This document shows, one piece after another, positions 19,567 through 26,721 of a stretch of 45,900 nt of DNA. Positions within the stretch are counted from its first letter, which is position 1, and each line of letters opens with the position of its first letter. The position numbers and the translations under genes are program-made. The stretch spans positions 1 to 45,900 of IMG/VR virus record IMGVR_UViG_3300018432_000019. One strand, 5' to 3'. Under the pieces are notes generated by a model that worked only from the letters and a program-made list of their open reading frames with translations, did no database searches and was not told where the DNA came from. This DNA is from a virus.

Positions 19567-19836
19567 TCAGGACTTCGCGCCGTAGTTGAGCGCGCGATTG
19601 GCGGCGTACACTTCGCGACGTTCGTCGAGCGACATTGCTTCGCGCTTCGCGAGACAGCGCTTGCGGGCGCATAGAAGTAAGCCTAGGTGGTCGACTTCGA
19701 GCGACTCCGCGTCGCTGCAGTAATCGTGTCCGGCTGGCTTGCGACAGAACTCGCAAGCCGGGCCCTTCCGGAACCGTCCGGATCCGTCTTTGTTGTCGTC
19801 TTGGTCCTTTTGCGGCTTCGTGCGTGGCGTGCTCAT
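19567..19836 (-). CDS. Cys-rich putative zinc-binding protein
   Basis: 89 aa from the ATG at 19836, 6 nt after the -10 box; an ATG at 19842 overlaps the promoter. A hydrophilic N-terminus (KPQKDQDDNKDGSGRFRKGP) is followed by CEFCRKPAGHDYC and, about 20 residues on, CARKRC, a four- or five-Cys zinc site. A helix follows (SLDERREVYAANRALN). It resembles small phage zinc-finger proteins of unknown role. It has its own promoter and terminator. Confidence 0.65.
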   Translation of the reverse strand: MSTPRTKPQKDQDDNKDGSGRFRKGPACEFCRKPAGHDYCSDAESLEVDHLGLLLCARKRCLAKREAMSLDERREVYAANRALNYGAKS

Positions 19837-19841
19837 ACACA

Positions 19842-19885
19842 TATACTAGCGCAGCCTTGATTATCGGCAACCCTAAATCAAAAAT
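19842..19885 (-). promoter_or_regulatory. Duplicated promoter/operator, copy 2 (leaderless)
   Basis: TTGCCG (19865-19870), 16-bp spacer, TAGTAT (19843-19848), then 6 nt to the ATG at 19836, with the same TTGATT/AATCAA dyad as copy 1. A third, partial copy (CTTGATTACCGGAACC) lies at 19902-19917. Confidence 0.7.
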
Positions 19886-19946
19886 AAAATGCGGCACGGC
19901 GCTTGATTACCGGAACCGTAGTTCACAGGCTTTTCCGTTTCCGGGA

Positions 19947-20207
19947 TCAGTCGCGCGGCGGATGGCTCATGCGACGGGCGAGCGCGATCGCTTCCGCTGT
20001 CTCGGCTTGCAGCTCGCGCGTCGCTTTCTCGATCGCGCTCGTCGTCGCGGCTTGCGCGGCTTCGAGCCGCGCGATCGCGAGATCGATTACGCCCGTGACT
20101 TCTTCCACGCCGAAGGGCTCGGGCGTTGCGCCCGGTCGCATGCTGTCCGCTTTGCGCTCGATCGCTTCGGGCGTCGGCGTCGGCGGCTTGCTTCGGCGCC
20201 CGAACAT
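19947..20207 (-). CDS. Hypothetical coiled-coil protein
   Basis: 86 aa. The N-terminus is basic and Pro-rich (GRRSKPPTPTPEAIERK). From residue ~35 there is one long helix (GVIDLAIARLEAAQAATTSA, then IEKATRELQAETAEAIALAR), probably a coiled coil. Not recognised. It sits just after the TM-anchored coiled-coil gene, so the two may form a membrane complex or lysis accessory (spanin-like), by position only. Confidence 0.6.
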   Translation of the reverse strand: MFGRRSKPPTPTPEAIERKADSMRPGATPEPFGVEEVTGVIDLAIARLEAAQAATTSAIEKATRELQAETAEAIALARRMSHPPRD

Positions 20208-20210
20208 CGA

Positions 20211-20525
20211 TCAGGTTCCCGGACGACGAGCCGCGCGCGGCGGCGGCAAGCGATCGGCGAGCGCTTGTTCGATCACGACCCGGAGTTCGTGGTTTGCTTC
20301 CGTCGAGCTATTCATTGCCGCAGTGAGGATCGTGATCTGTTTGTGCTGTTCGTCGACAAGCCGCAGTAGATGCGTCGTCGACTGTTGCGCGTCCGCGATC
20401 CGTTTTTCTTGCGCTTCGACAAGCTGGTTATGCAGATAGCGAAGCGCGTACGCGGCGATCCCCATCACGAGCCCGAGCGAGCCGTACTGTTGCAACAGCT
20501 GTGGGATCAGTTGTTCGCCCGTCAT
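20211..20525 (-). CDS. Membrane-anchored coiled-coil protein, lysis accessory candidate
   Basis: 104 aa from the ATG at 20525 (ATGA overlap with the amidase stop). One N-terminal TM helix (YGSLGLVMGIAAYALRYL) is followed by a coiled coil (QLVEAQEKRIADAQQSTTHL, LRLVDEQHKQITILTAAMNS) and a basic C-terminus. The order amidase then single-TM coiled coil suggests an i-spanin or holin/pinholin accessory. No Cys or lipobox partner is evident next to it. Confidence 0.6.
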   Translation of the reverse strand: MTGEQLIPQLLQQYGSLGLVMGIAAYALRYLHNQLVEAQEKRIADAQQSTTHLLRLVDEQHKQITILTAAMNSSTEANHELRVVIEQALADRLPPPRAARRPGT

Positions 20526-21127
20526 GACGCCATCGCGCCGCGCACTGCGGCGACGAACTCGCGGAGCGGAAAGTTGGGTCCGGGATCGGTGTGCTTCGAT
20601 TCGTGCCAAGCCGCGCTGATCTCCGCGTGCGTCGTGATCCCGCGAAGGCCGGCGCGCAGTCCAGCGCGATCGACGAACACGGGTTCGATCTGGTTTACGG
20701 TGCAACGCTGCGCGACGAGCCGCGCGGCGATACATAACATCGGAAGCGACAGCGCGTCGAACCACTGCTCGCGCGTCTGGTTTGCGCGTCCGCACAGCTC
20801 GACGCCCTCCGTCAGCCGGTTCCCGGTTTCGCCGCAGTGCCACGCCGTTACGTGAGGCGGAACACAAAGCACGGCCGTATCCGTGTCGACGACGAATGTA
20901 CAGCTACGCTTTTTCTGCGGCGGCGAAAACACGCGCGCGAACATCGCCGCCACGTCTTCGGCTTTCGACGGTCCCTCATGTCCGTCCGTCGCGTGTAGCG
21001 TGATCGCTTGCGTCGTCTTCCGGATCACGCGTGAATAGTTCGCCGCGTGCGCGCGGACGCTTCGAAGAACTAGATCGCGTTCCGGGACAGCTACGATCCG
21101 CGGAAGCGGCGGCGCGGCGGCTCTCAC
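20522..21127 (-). CDS. N-acetylmuramoyl-L-alanine amidase (endolysin)
   Basis: 201 aa, Amidase_2 fold. Zinc ligands are H45 (QAITLHATDG), H167 (GITTHAEIS) and D181 (HTDPGPNFP), the last being the variant third ligand. The substrate-binding core reads AWHCGETGNRLTEGVELCGR. It would cleave the amide bond between MurNAc and L-Ala in host peptidoglycan to release virions. There is no signal peptide, so export would depend on a holin. It heads the lysis block on the minus strand. Confidence 0.9.
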   Translation of the reverse strand: MRAAAPPLPRIVAVPERDLVLRSVRAHAANYSRVIRKTTQAITLHATDGHEGPSKAEDVAAMFARVFSPPQKKRSCTFVVDTDTAVLCVPPHVTAWHCGETGNRLTEGVELCGRANQTREQWFDALSLPMLCIAARLVAQRCTVNQIEPVFVDRAGLRAGLRGITTHAEISAAWHESKHTDPGPNFPLREFVAAVRGAMAS

Positions 21128-21169
21128 TGCGCGGAGTATAGGCGATCCGCTTGCCGCGCGCGCGAGCCG

Positions 21170-21379
21170 TCAGCGCGCGATAGCTAACGCGCGTTGTGCG
21201 ACTAGTTCCGACACAGTCATACCTTCCTCGTCGGCGTCCGCTTCGAGTGCCTCGAACTGTTGCGCCGTGAAGCTCGCCAATACCTTCGCGTCACGGCGTT
21301 CTAGTCCGTAGGCGCTAAGCGGTTTGCGTCCCGCGCGTCGCCGTGCGCCGCCGCTTCCCTGTTTTTTTGACTGAGTCAT
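21170..21379 (-). CDS. Ribbon-helix-helix-like protein (GGARRRAGRK), copy 2
   Basis: 69 aa from the ATG at 21379. It has SKKQGSGGARRRAGRKPLSA, then a strand/helix (VLASFTAQQFEALEADADEE) and a C-terminal helix (VSELVAQRALAIA), so it is paralogous in layout to 19277-19483. It diverges from the plus-strand operon starting at 21451. It is a likely small DNA-binding regulator of that divergent region. Confidence 0.7.
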   Translation of the reverse strand: MTQSKKQGSGGARRRAGRKPLSAYGLERRDAKVLASFTAQQFEALEADADEEGMTVSELVAQRALAIAR

Positions 21380-21450
21380 ATTCAAAACTTGCAAACCGAT
21401 TACAGCTGTCGTTTTATCCGCGACTCGACGTTCATACCGCAGGGGGATAC
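21380..21450. promoter_or_regulatory. Divergent control region
   Basis: 71 bp between two outward-facing genes, the RHH-like gene leftward and the 21451 operon rightward. A TTGCAA at 21389-21394 with TTTATC downstream could serve the plus operon, but the boxes are weak. AGGGGG precedes the ATG at 21451. Confidence 0.45.
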
Positions 21451-21765
21451 ATGCAAGCAAGCGCAACGGAATCGACGCAAAGCGAAAAAGCGCCGCTTAA
21501 ATCGCAGTTCATCGCGAGTCACCCGAACCTGTCGACCGGCGAACTGATCGCGCTCGCCGCGAAGCGCGGGATCAAACTGAGCGCCGGACACGTCTACTCG
21601 GTTCGACACAGCCTTCGCAAAGCGAAGCAACCGAACGGCGCCGCGCGCGCGTCCGCGCCCAGCGCGAAGGCCGCGCAACTTCGACAGCTGCTTATCGAAG
21701 TCGGGCTCGACGCCGCGGAAGCGATCCTCGACGATGTTCGTAGCTTCGAGCTTCGGCGACAATGA
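21451..21765 (+). CDS. Putative DNA-binding protein, first gene of plus accessory operon
   Basis: 104 aa, ATG after AGGGGG. The middle section, SQFIASHPNLSTGELIALAA, KRGIKLSAGHVYSVRHSLRK, has an HTH-like pattern (helix, turn, GHVYSVR recognition helix) that I have seen in uncharacterised proteins of Deltaproteobacteria/Myxococcota. The C-terminal part is helical (AAQLRQLLIEVGLDAAEAIL). It overlaps the next gene by ATGA. Confidence 0.6.
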   Translation: MQASATESTQSEKAPLKSQFIASHPNLSTGELIALAAKRGIKLSAGHVYSVRHSLRKAKQPNGAARASAPSAKAAQLRQLLIEVGLDAAEAILDDVRSFELRRQ

Positions 21766-22055
21766 CGTGTCCATGTTGCGGCGGCGGTCAATGCGTTGAG
21801 ATTCATTCGGACGACTTCGAAGCCGCGCGTGACATGGCTGACGCAGCGTGGAACGCGGCAACGGACGAAGCCGGCAACGTCAACGCCGCCGTGCTCGGGT
21901 TATTGGGCGCGCTGATCCTAAAGCGACTCGCGATCCGGATGCTGATCGGATCGGATAACGTCGCTACGTTCGCCGGACAGTGGACAGAGATCGCGCGCGT
22001 CTGCATCCAGCGCCGACGCGCGCAAGCCGCCGAAGCTCGAACCGAGATGAACTAA
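21762..22055 (+). CDS. Hypothetical helical protein with N-terminal CPCC motif
   Basis: 97 aa. It starts MTCPCCGGGQCVEIHSDD, a possible zinc knuckle. The rest is helical, including a hydrophobic LGLLGALILKRLAIRMLIG segment. Not recognised. It is part of a plus-strand run of small accessory genes. A pairing with the upstream HTH-like protein is likely because of the overlap. Confidence 0.6.
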   Translation: MTCPCCGGGQCVEIHSDDFEAARDMADAAWNAATDEAGNVNAAVLGLLGALILKRLAIRMLIGSDNVATFAGQWTEIARVCIQRRRAQAAEARTEMN

Positions 22056-22057
22056 AA

Positions 22058-22495
22058 ATGGCCGACGACGACAGCGACGACGACCCGATTAGCCCGAGTC
22101 GCGCACTAAGCGCCATAGACAGCGCGCACGGCTTGATCTCGGACGTAGTCAAGATGCTTCACACGATCACGACGACGCAGGTAATCAAGCTGATCGACTC
22201 CGAGCGTCAGCTCGCGGAGCTTCGCTGTTGCCTCATGCACAACAACTTGCCGCCCGAAGCGCAGCTCGAACGGGCCCGATCCGTACTGGGTTCGACGCGG
22301 TGCGATCGCGTCGTCGAAGCGCCCCACGCGCCCGCGCTCGTGTCGTCGCTACGGCGCAAACAGTACGGCGGACACATGATGATCCGCGTCTGGGTCCACG
22401 GCGCCTACGCGGGCGAGCTGACCTTCCGTCTAGACGAATGGGAACCGTTCGTCCGGTTGCTCGGGTTCGAGCCCGAGCGGGTGATCGTGACATGA
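22058..22495 (+). CDS. Hypothetical protein, 145 aa
   Basis: ATG at 22058. It has an acidic N-terminus (ADDDSDDDPISPSRALSAID), a helical middle with a Cys pair (AELRCCLMHNNLPPEAQLER), and a C-terminal beta-like part (MMIRVWVHGAYAGELTFRLD, EWEPFVRLLGFEPERVIV). Not recognised. It is coupled to the next gene by ATGA. Codon use is like that of the neighbours. Confidence 0.55.
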   Translation: MADDDSDDDPISPSRALSAIDSAHGLISDVVKMLHTITTTQVIKLIDSERQLAELRCCLMHNNLPPEAQLERARSVLGSTRCDRVVEAPHAPALVSSLRRKQYGGHMMIRVWVHGAYAGELTFRLDEWEPFVRLLGFEPERVIVT

Positions 22496-22707
22496 CGGGT
22501 CGCGTCGATCTCGATTCGGATACGTACGTTTGCGCCGTATGCGAACGCGAGTTCGACAAGGAAGTGTCGGACGCCGAAGCGCTCGCCGCGTCGATCGAGG
22601 AAGGCGTGATCACTGGGCGCGAACCGCTCGACGACCTTAGCGTCGTCTGCGATGACTGTTACCCGACGTTTAGGGAATGGTTCGAGAATGAATACAGAAA
22701 GAGTTGA
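22492..22707 (+). CDS. Small zinc-finger-like protein
   Basis: 71 aa. It has CAVCERE and, ~35 residues on, CDDC, forming a four-Cys zinc-binding unit around an acidic helix (VSDAEALAASIEEG). The C-terminus is YPTFREWFENEYRKS. Not recognised. It starts by ATGA overlap and overlaps the next gene by 20 bp. Confidence 0.6.
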   Translation: MTGRVDLDSDTYVCAVCEREFDKEVSDAEALAASIEEGVITGREPLDDLSVVCDDCYPTFREWFENEYRKS

Positions 22708-22987
22708 CCCGAACGATCCCGACGCGCCGCTTTACTGGCGAGCGCTCGACGACGACTTCGAGATCTGCGTATGGCCAATGCTAGGCGGCAAGGGTCGACT
22801 CACGATTGGCTTCCGAGACACGGGAACCTATGAAGACGGCTATTGTTACCCGTCGCGCCGGCAAGCGATCGAAGCGGCGAAGGTTTGGAGCGGCGAAGGT
22901 GATCCGCCTGACGGTTGGCATCGCCACATTGCAACCGGGCGCCGACGCGAAAACGGCGACCCGAGCAAGGAATCGATCCGATGGTAA
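22688..22987 (+). CDS. Hypothetical protein, 99 aa
   Basis: It has YWRALDDDFEICVWPMLGGK, GRLTIGFRDTG, a Tyr/Cys segment (YEDGYCYPSRRQAIEAAKVW) and GDPPDGWHRHIATGRRREN. The 'W..HI.TGRRR..GDP..E.I..' ending is seen in small phage proteins without a function. It overlaps both neighbours. Confidence 0.6.
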   Translation: MNTERVDPNDPDAPLYWRALDDDFEICVWPMLGGKGRLTIGFRDTGTYEDGYCYPSRRQAIEAAKVWSGEGDPPDGWHRHIATGRRRENGDPSKESIRW

Positions 22988-23199
22988 TAAAACGCAACGC
23001 CGCAGACTTCCTCCGCGCAGCGCGCGAATACCCCGATCGCTGCGCTCGATGCGACAAGCCCGCGACGCGCGTGCTCCGGCTTCTCCTCACGGATCGCGAC
23101 GGCGGCGCAACCGACGTGCCACTGTGCGAGGGTTGTCGCGCGCGCCTTCTCGCGGCCGGTATCGCGGTCGGCGGAACGCTTTCCGTAAGCAAGCGTTGA
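22981..23199 (+). CDS. Small zinc-finger protein (CxxC...CxxC)
   Basis: 72 aa. CARCDK and CEGCRA lie ~26 residues apart around a beta-type segment (ATRVLRLLLTDRDGG), so a zinc ribbon is likely. It is the third Cys-rich small gene of this plus-strand run. Function unknown. Confidence 0.65.
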   Translation: MVIKRNAADFLRAAREYPDRCARCDKPATRVLRLLLTDRDGGATDVPLCEGCRARLLAAGIAVGGTLSVSKR

Positions 23200-23205
23200 C
23201 GCGCC

Positions 23206-23415
23206 GTGAAGCGCTTCGCTGACGCCTTCGCGACACTATGGCTCGGGCTGTGTCTTTGGTTCGCGATCAAGGTGGCGATCACGACGAGCGCGATCCTGTT
23301 CGCGGACTGGCGCCCGAAGGACGGGCGCCCGGTTTGGGATACGCTGATCGTCGACGTGTTCGCCGGGATCGTGTCGTGCTGCGGTTACTACTATTTCCGC
23401 AAGCGCGCGCGCTGA
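23206..23415 (+). CDS. Small two-TM membrane protein
   Basis: 69 aa from a GTG. There are two hydrophobic helices (ATLWLGLCLWFAIKVAITTS and IVDVFAGIVSCCGYYYF), separated by a charged loop (DWRPKDGRPVWD), with a basic end (RKRAR). It could be a holin or exclusion protein. It is the last gene before the convergent late operon, ending 5 bp from that operon's stop. Confidence 0.6.
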   Translation: MKRFADAFATLWLGLCLWFAIKVAITTSAILFADWRPKDGRPVWDTLIVDVFAGIVSCCGYYYFRKRAR

Positions 23416-23420
23416 TCGAT

Positions 23421-23732
23421 TCACTCGGGCGGATACCAAAACCACGTGTCGAGATCTAGGAAGCGCGCTTCACCCGGCAACGTCAGCGACCCGAGGCTCG
23501 TCTGAACAGACTGTCCTAGGGCCCATCCTGCATCATCCGGGTTGCCGTCGAGTTCGTCGATCGGTCCGAACGCGCATTCGGTTTGCGCGACGTTCGGGCG
23601 CGGATCCCAAACATACAACGCATTGTCGGGCATGGGATACGACAGGTTTTTGTGTGCAGCGTACAGCATGCCGATCGCGCTGCGCGCGATATCGGCGTCG
23701 GCTATCGGTACCACGATAAACGGGCGTGCCAT
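23421..23732 (-). CDS. Fibre-partner protein, paralog of 16883-17203
   Basis: 103 aa. It is similar across its length to the protein at 16883-17203: IVVPIADADIA, IGMLYAAHKN, LYVWDPRPNVAQTECAFG, VQTSLGSLTLPG. It is the last gene of the late operon, directly after the arabinofuranosidase/lectin-like gene. It is probably the tip or chaperone partner of that receptor-binding protein. No family is recognised. Confidence 0.75.
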   Translation of the reverse strand: MARPFIVVPIADADIARSAIGMLYAAHKNLSYPMPDNALYVWDPRPNVAQTECAFGPIDELDGNPDDAGWALGQSVQTSLGSLTLPGEARFLDLDTWFWYPPE

Positions 23733-23748
23733 GATCTTCGATCCCCTC

Positions 23749-24615
23749 TCATTGAACGCGAAGGCGTTCGAGAAACTGTTCGAGCGCGTCGAGTTCGGCG
23801 CCGACTAACACAGCATTCCAATATCCGAGAAGCCCGCTTTTAGCGTCCGTATACTGGTTTGTCCATGCGTATGAGCCCCACGCGGCGCCCTCGCCGCCAC
23901 GTTGCGGAGTCGGAAGCGTCATCGTTCCGGCGACGAGACTCGCTTGGACAAGTAGTGCGCGGTTCTGACGTAAGAACCACGCCGACGCGTCAGCATTCAA
24001 CGCTTTGTATGCGACGAATGAGTTACGCCCAGTAGCAGGACTGGGCGCTGGTGTGAATCTTCGGGTTCCGATACGGGACGTAAGAAACAGAAGGCCGGTC
24101 GAAATGCCGAACGCCCAGTTTTCGCCGACTGTATCGCCGGAGCTGTTCACGCCGATCCCGAACTGATAGGCCGCGGGCGGCGAAGTATCCGCCCAGTCGC
24201 CCGCGACAACAGCCGTCGTGATGGCGGGACTTCCCGGAGGGATGCCCAACAGACTCGGAAAGCTTAGCCTCGTCTGTGTGGTCTTCGAAAACAGTAGCAT
24301 CGCCGTACGGCCGACCTTGATAAGTCCGGTCGCGCTGTCATAGATCTTAGGCTGCAGCGACAGCGTCGCCTGACTTAAATATCGGCCGTTGCCGCTTTGA
24401 TCGTAGGCGTACGACACGAAGCCGTTGGAGCCTACGCAGTGCGTGACAATGTCGGCCTGTGAATAGCAGTCTAGCGACGCGCTGTCGCTCGCGCGACGCA
24501 CGCGCATCATTGGCCCTGTGTATCCGCGGTTTAGCCGCTCAATGCCGAACAGCGCAGTCGGCGGCGTCGCCAGTGACTGCATCAAGGGCGGAACCGGATA
24601 GAGTGTCATCATCAT
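23749..24615 (-). CDS. Receptor-binding protein, AbfB/LamG-like fold
   Basis: 288 aa from the ATG at 24615. The N-terminal part matches the alpha-L-arabinofuranosidase-B-like lectin pattern found in tail fibres: AYDQSGNGRYLSQATLSLQP after GPMMRVRRASDSASLDCYSQ. A jelly-roll core follows (FGIGVNSSGDTVGENWAFGI), ending NAVLVGAELDALEQFLERLR. It would bind surface glycans. Catalysis is uncertain. It lies at the distal end of the late operon with a paralogous cassette beside the integrase. Confidence 0.8.
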   Translation of the reverse strand: MMMTLYPVPPLMQSLATPPTALFGIERLNRGYTGPMMRVRRASDSASLDCYSQADIVTHCVGSNGFVSYAYDQSGNGRYLSQATLSLQPKIYDSATGLIKVGRTAMLLFSKTTQTRLSFPSLLGIPPGSPAITTAVVAGDWADTSPPAAYQFGIGVNSSGDTVGENWAFGISTGLLFLTSRIGTRRFTPAPSPATGRNSFVAYKALNADASAWFLRQNRALLVQASLVAGTMTLPTPQRGGEGAAWGSYAWTNQYTDAKSGLLGYWNAVLVGAELDALEQFLERLRVQ

Positions 24616-25571
24616 TGCAGATACACTTTGTTCAGCACGACATAGGCCACGCTCGCGATCGTGACGTAGTAATACTGGTAGACCGTGATCGCGCTCGCCG
24701 TCGCAAGCGGATTCGTGTCCGGGACGTTGAGATCTTTTAGGACGGTTCGACCGGCGATCGTAAACGCGAGCGTACGCGCGCCCGTCGCATCTTGCTTCAC
24801 GAAGATCAGCCCGTGACTGCCGTCGACGCCGTTCGTCAGCGTCAACGTCGAGTTGCCTGTTAGCGTGTTCGACGCGGCGTGGTTGTGTCCCGAGCTGACG
24901 TTGATCGACGCCGCGTTCGACGCCCACGCAAACAGCGCGGCGGCGTCGGCCGTAGCTACTGCCGTGAGTGTCACATTGAACCGATCGTTGCCGGGATCGT
25001 CTGCAGCCGTGATCGTGACGCCGCCGCCTTCGATCAGGTTGATCCGCTTGCGCGAACCGACCAGCACCGCAGCCTTCGCCAGCTCGAAGCGCTGCGCGTT
25101 CGCGAGCACGCCTAGAAGCTCCGTTACGTCGATCTCTTCCGCGCCGCCGCTTTCGTACGTCGACGCGGGCGGGACGCCGCCCCCGCCGTCGCTTGCGCTG
25201 GGCGCGCCCGCGACGAGGATCCAAACGCCGTCAGCGTCGCAAAGCCACTCTCGATAGTTCCCGATCGATTGCGTCAGCGCGACAGTCGACGCGCGCGAGC
25301 CGTCATCGGCTTCGATCAGCATGCCGCCCGGCGCGACGACTTCGAGCACGCCGCCCGGTGGCGTAGGCGCGGCTGCGGCTACCTTGATCCCGAGTCGCTT
25401 CCCCGCGGCGCCTAGGGCCGTGCCGTTGATCGTCAGAGTGATCGGATCGTCCGATCCTTCGATCAGGTACAGCACACCGGGCGTCAAGTAGGCGTCCGCC
25501 GTGATCGGATCGGCGGCGATCGAAAGCTCTATGTCGGCGCTGCGTGTGAAAAGTCCGTCTAAAAAACTCAT
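24612..25571 (-). CDS. Tail fibre protein
   Basis: 319 aa, beta-rich. It starts SFLDGLFTRSADIELSIAAD and has LYLIEGSDDPITLTINGTAL, a Gly/Ser-rich linker near 125-135, a middle helix-forming part (ELLGVLANAQRFELAKA), and repetitive beta segments (TLTGNSTLTLTNGVDGSHGL). The overlap with the downstream gene is ATGA. It is likely a trimeric fibre connector or short fibre, assigned mainly by position. Confidence 0.65.
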   Translation of the reverse strand: MSFLDGLFTRSADIELSIAADPITADAYLTPGVLYLIEGSDDPITLTINGTALGAAGKRLGIKVAAAAPTPPGGVLEVVAPGGMLIEADDGSRASTVALTQSIGNYREWLCDADGVWILVAGAPSASDGGGGVPPASTYESGGAEEIDVTELLGVLANAQRFELAKAAVLVGSRKRINLIEGGGVTITAADDPGNDRFNVTLTAVATADAAALFAWASNAASINVSSGHNHAASNTLTGNSTLTLTNGVDGSHGLIFVKQDATGARTLAFTIAGRTVLKDLNVPDTNPLATASAITVYQYYYVTIASVAYVVLNKVYLQ

Positions 25572-25581
25572 GTGTCACCTG

Positions 25582-26721
25582 TCAGTGATTGCGCGGGCCC
25601 GGATCAGTCCACGTCAGACGCATCGCGAACACGTTGTCGTTAGCGTCGCCGGCTTCGAACTCCGCGAACAGCATCGATCCGTTATTGTCGATCGAGAAGT
25701 TCAGGCCGGAAACTTTCAGCGTGTGCAGTCCTTCGGTGTTCGAAGACGCCGCACTTCCGATCGTGACTTCCGTGGGCGGGCCCGCGGGAACCGCATTCCA
25801 ATCGAACGCGTGCTTCCGCCGAATCCGCAGAATCGAATAACCTACGCCCGGCTTCGCGCAAATCAACTCTACATCCTGCAACACGGCGCCCTGCGGAAGA
25901 TCGATCGGCCAACAGTGTTTGTCGCCCGGTCCTTGAAGGTAGACGTATGCGGCGCCGCCGTCGTCGCGAAACTCGCCTTCGCCCCACCCGTGAAACATAT
26001 TCACGAACGTGTTGCGCGTGTGCGCGTTCTCGTATTGAAACTCGCTGACGGCGACAACGTCGTCGCCCGCTTTCACGTCGCGGCCCGCGATCAAATCGTC
26101 GGACGCGCTAAGGTTTCCCGTCGAATGTGGGTTACCTGTCAGGTTCGGAAGCTGCGCGTTTCCGTTGACTGTCAGGTTCGCGCCGATCGTGACGCTACCG
26201 CGCGCCGCGTCCCACGCGCCCGTGGCCCACGGACTGGATCCAACAGCCTTGCCGTACCATCGCAGGTCCTCCGTGCGAACCCAAAGCGCCGAACTCGCGC
26301 TCGTCCCGTTGTCCTGCGACCACGTTTGCGCGCCGCTCGCGGGCGCCCAAAGCGCGTTCCACGTAACCATGTAGCTGTCGCCGTTGCCGCCGTCGCCCGT
26401 GTAGAAACGCACGCGCCGGCCGTCGTTCGCGACGCCTTCCCAAAGCGGCTTCCAAATATTGCTAGCGCTTCCCGGATGATCGTTCGCGCTCACGTCCGTT
26501 CGAAGCGCCGAAGCCGCGCAGCTCAACACGTCGATCGCTTGCGCTTCCGTAAACACGTTCGCGACGTTCTTCTTCGCCGCGTGCGCGTTCAAGTGGTGCG
26601 TTCGGTTGGCAAGCCGTTGCGCGATGGACTCGACGTGTCCCGCGGCATTGTTGCGGCTGTCAGTCCCTTCCGGGACTTCGATCGGCGTACTGTACGTGTC
26701 CGCTTCGGTGAGGTTTTTCAT
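25582..26721 (-). CDS. Tail fibre / structural protein
   Basis: 379 aa. The N-terminal 60 residues resemble baseplate-attachment segments with a His-rich stretch (RLANRTHHLNAHAAKKN). The middle repeats WSQDNGTSASSALWVR-like and NLTVNGNAQLPNLTGN beta units of fibre shafts. The C-terminus is a beta domain (LKVSGLNFSIDNNGSMLFAE). It is next after gpI-like tail protein, the usual place for the main fibre gene. Confidence 0.7.
   Translation of the reverse strand: MKNLTEADTYSTPIEVPEGTDSRNNAAGHVESIAQRLANRTHHLNAHAAKKNVANVFTEAQAIDVLSCAASALRTDVSANDHPGSASNIWKPLWEGVANDGRRVRFYTGDGGNGDSYMVTWNALWAPASGAQTWSQDNGTSASSALWVRTEDLRWYGKAVGSSPWATGAWDAARGSVTIGANLTVNGNAQLPNLTGNPHSTGNLSASDDLIAGRDVKAGDDVVAVSEFQYENAHTRNTFVNMFHGWGEGEFRDDGGAAYVYLQGPGDKHCWPIDLPQGAVLQDVELICAKPGVGYSILRIRRKHAFDWNAVPAGPPTEVTIGSAASSNTEGLHTLKVSGLNFSIDNNGSMLFAEFEAGDANDNVFAMRLTWTDPGPRNH

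Noticed and set aside
13958-24615. Invertible fibre switch (opposite-strand cassettes plus serine recombinase)
   Set aside because: The recombinase is the large integrase type rather than a Gin/Hin invertase, the two lectins differ in family, and I found no inverted crossover sites at the cassette ends.
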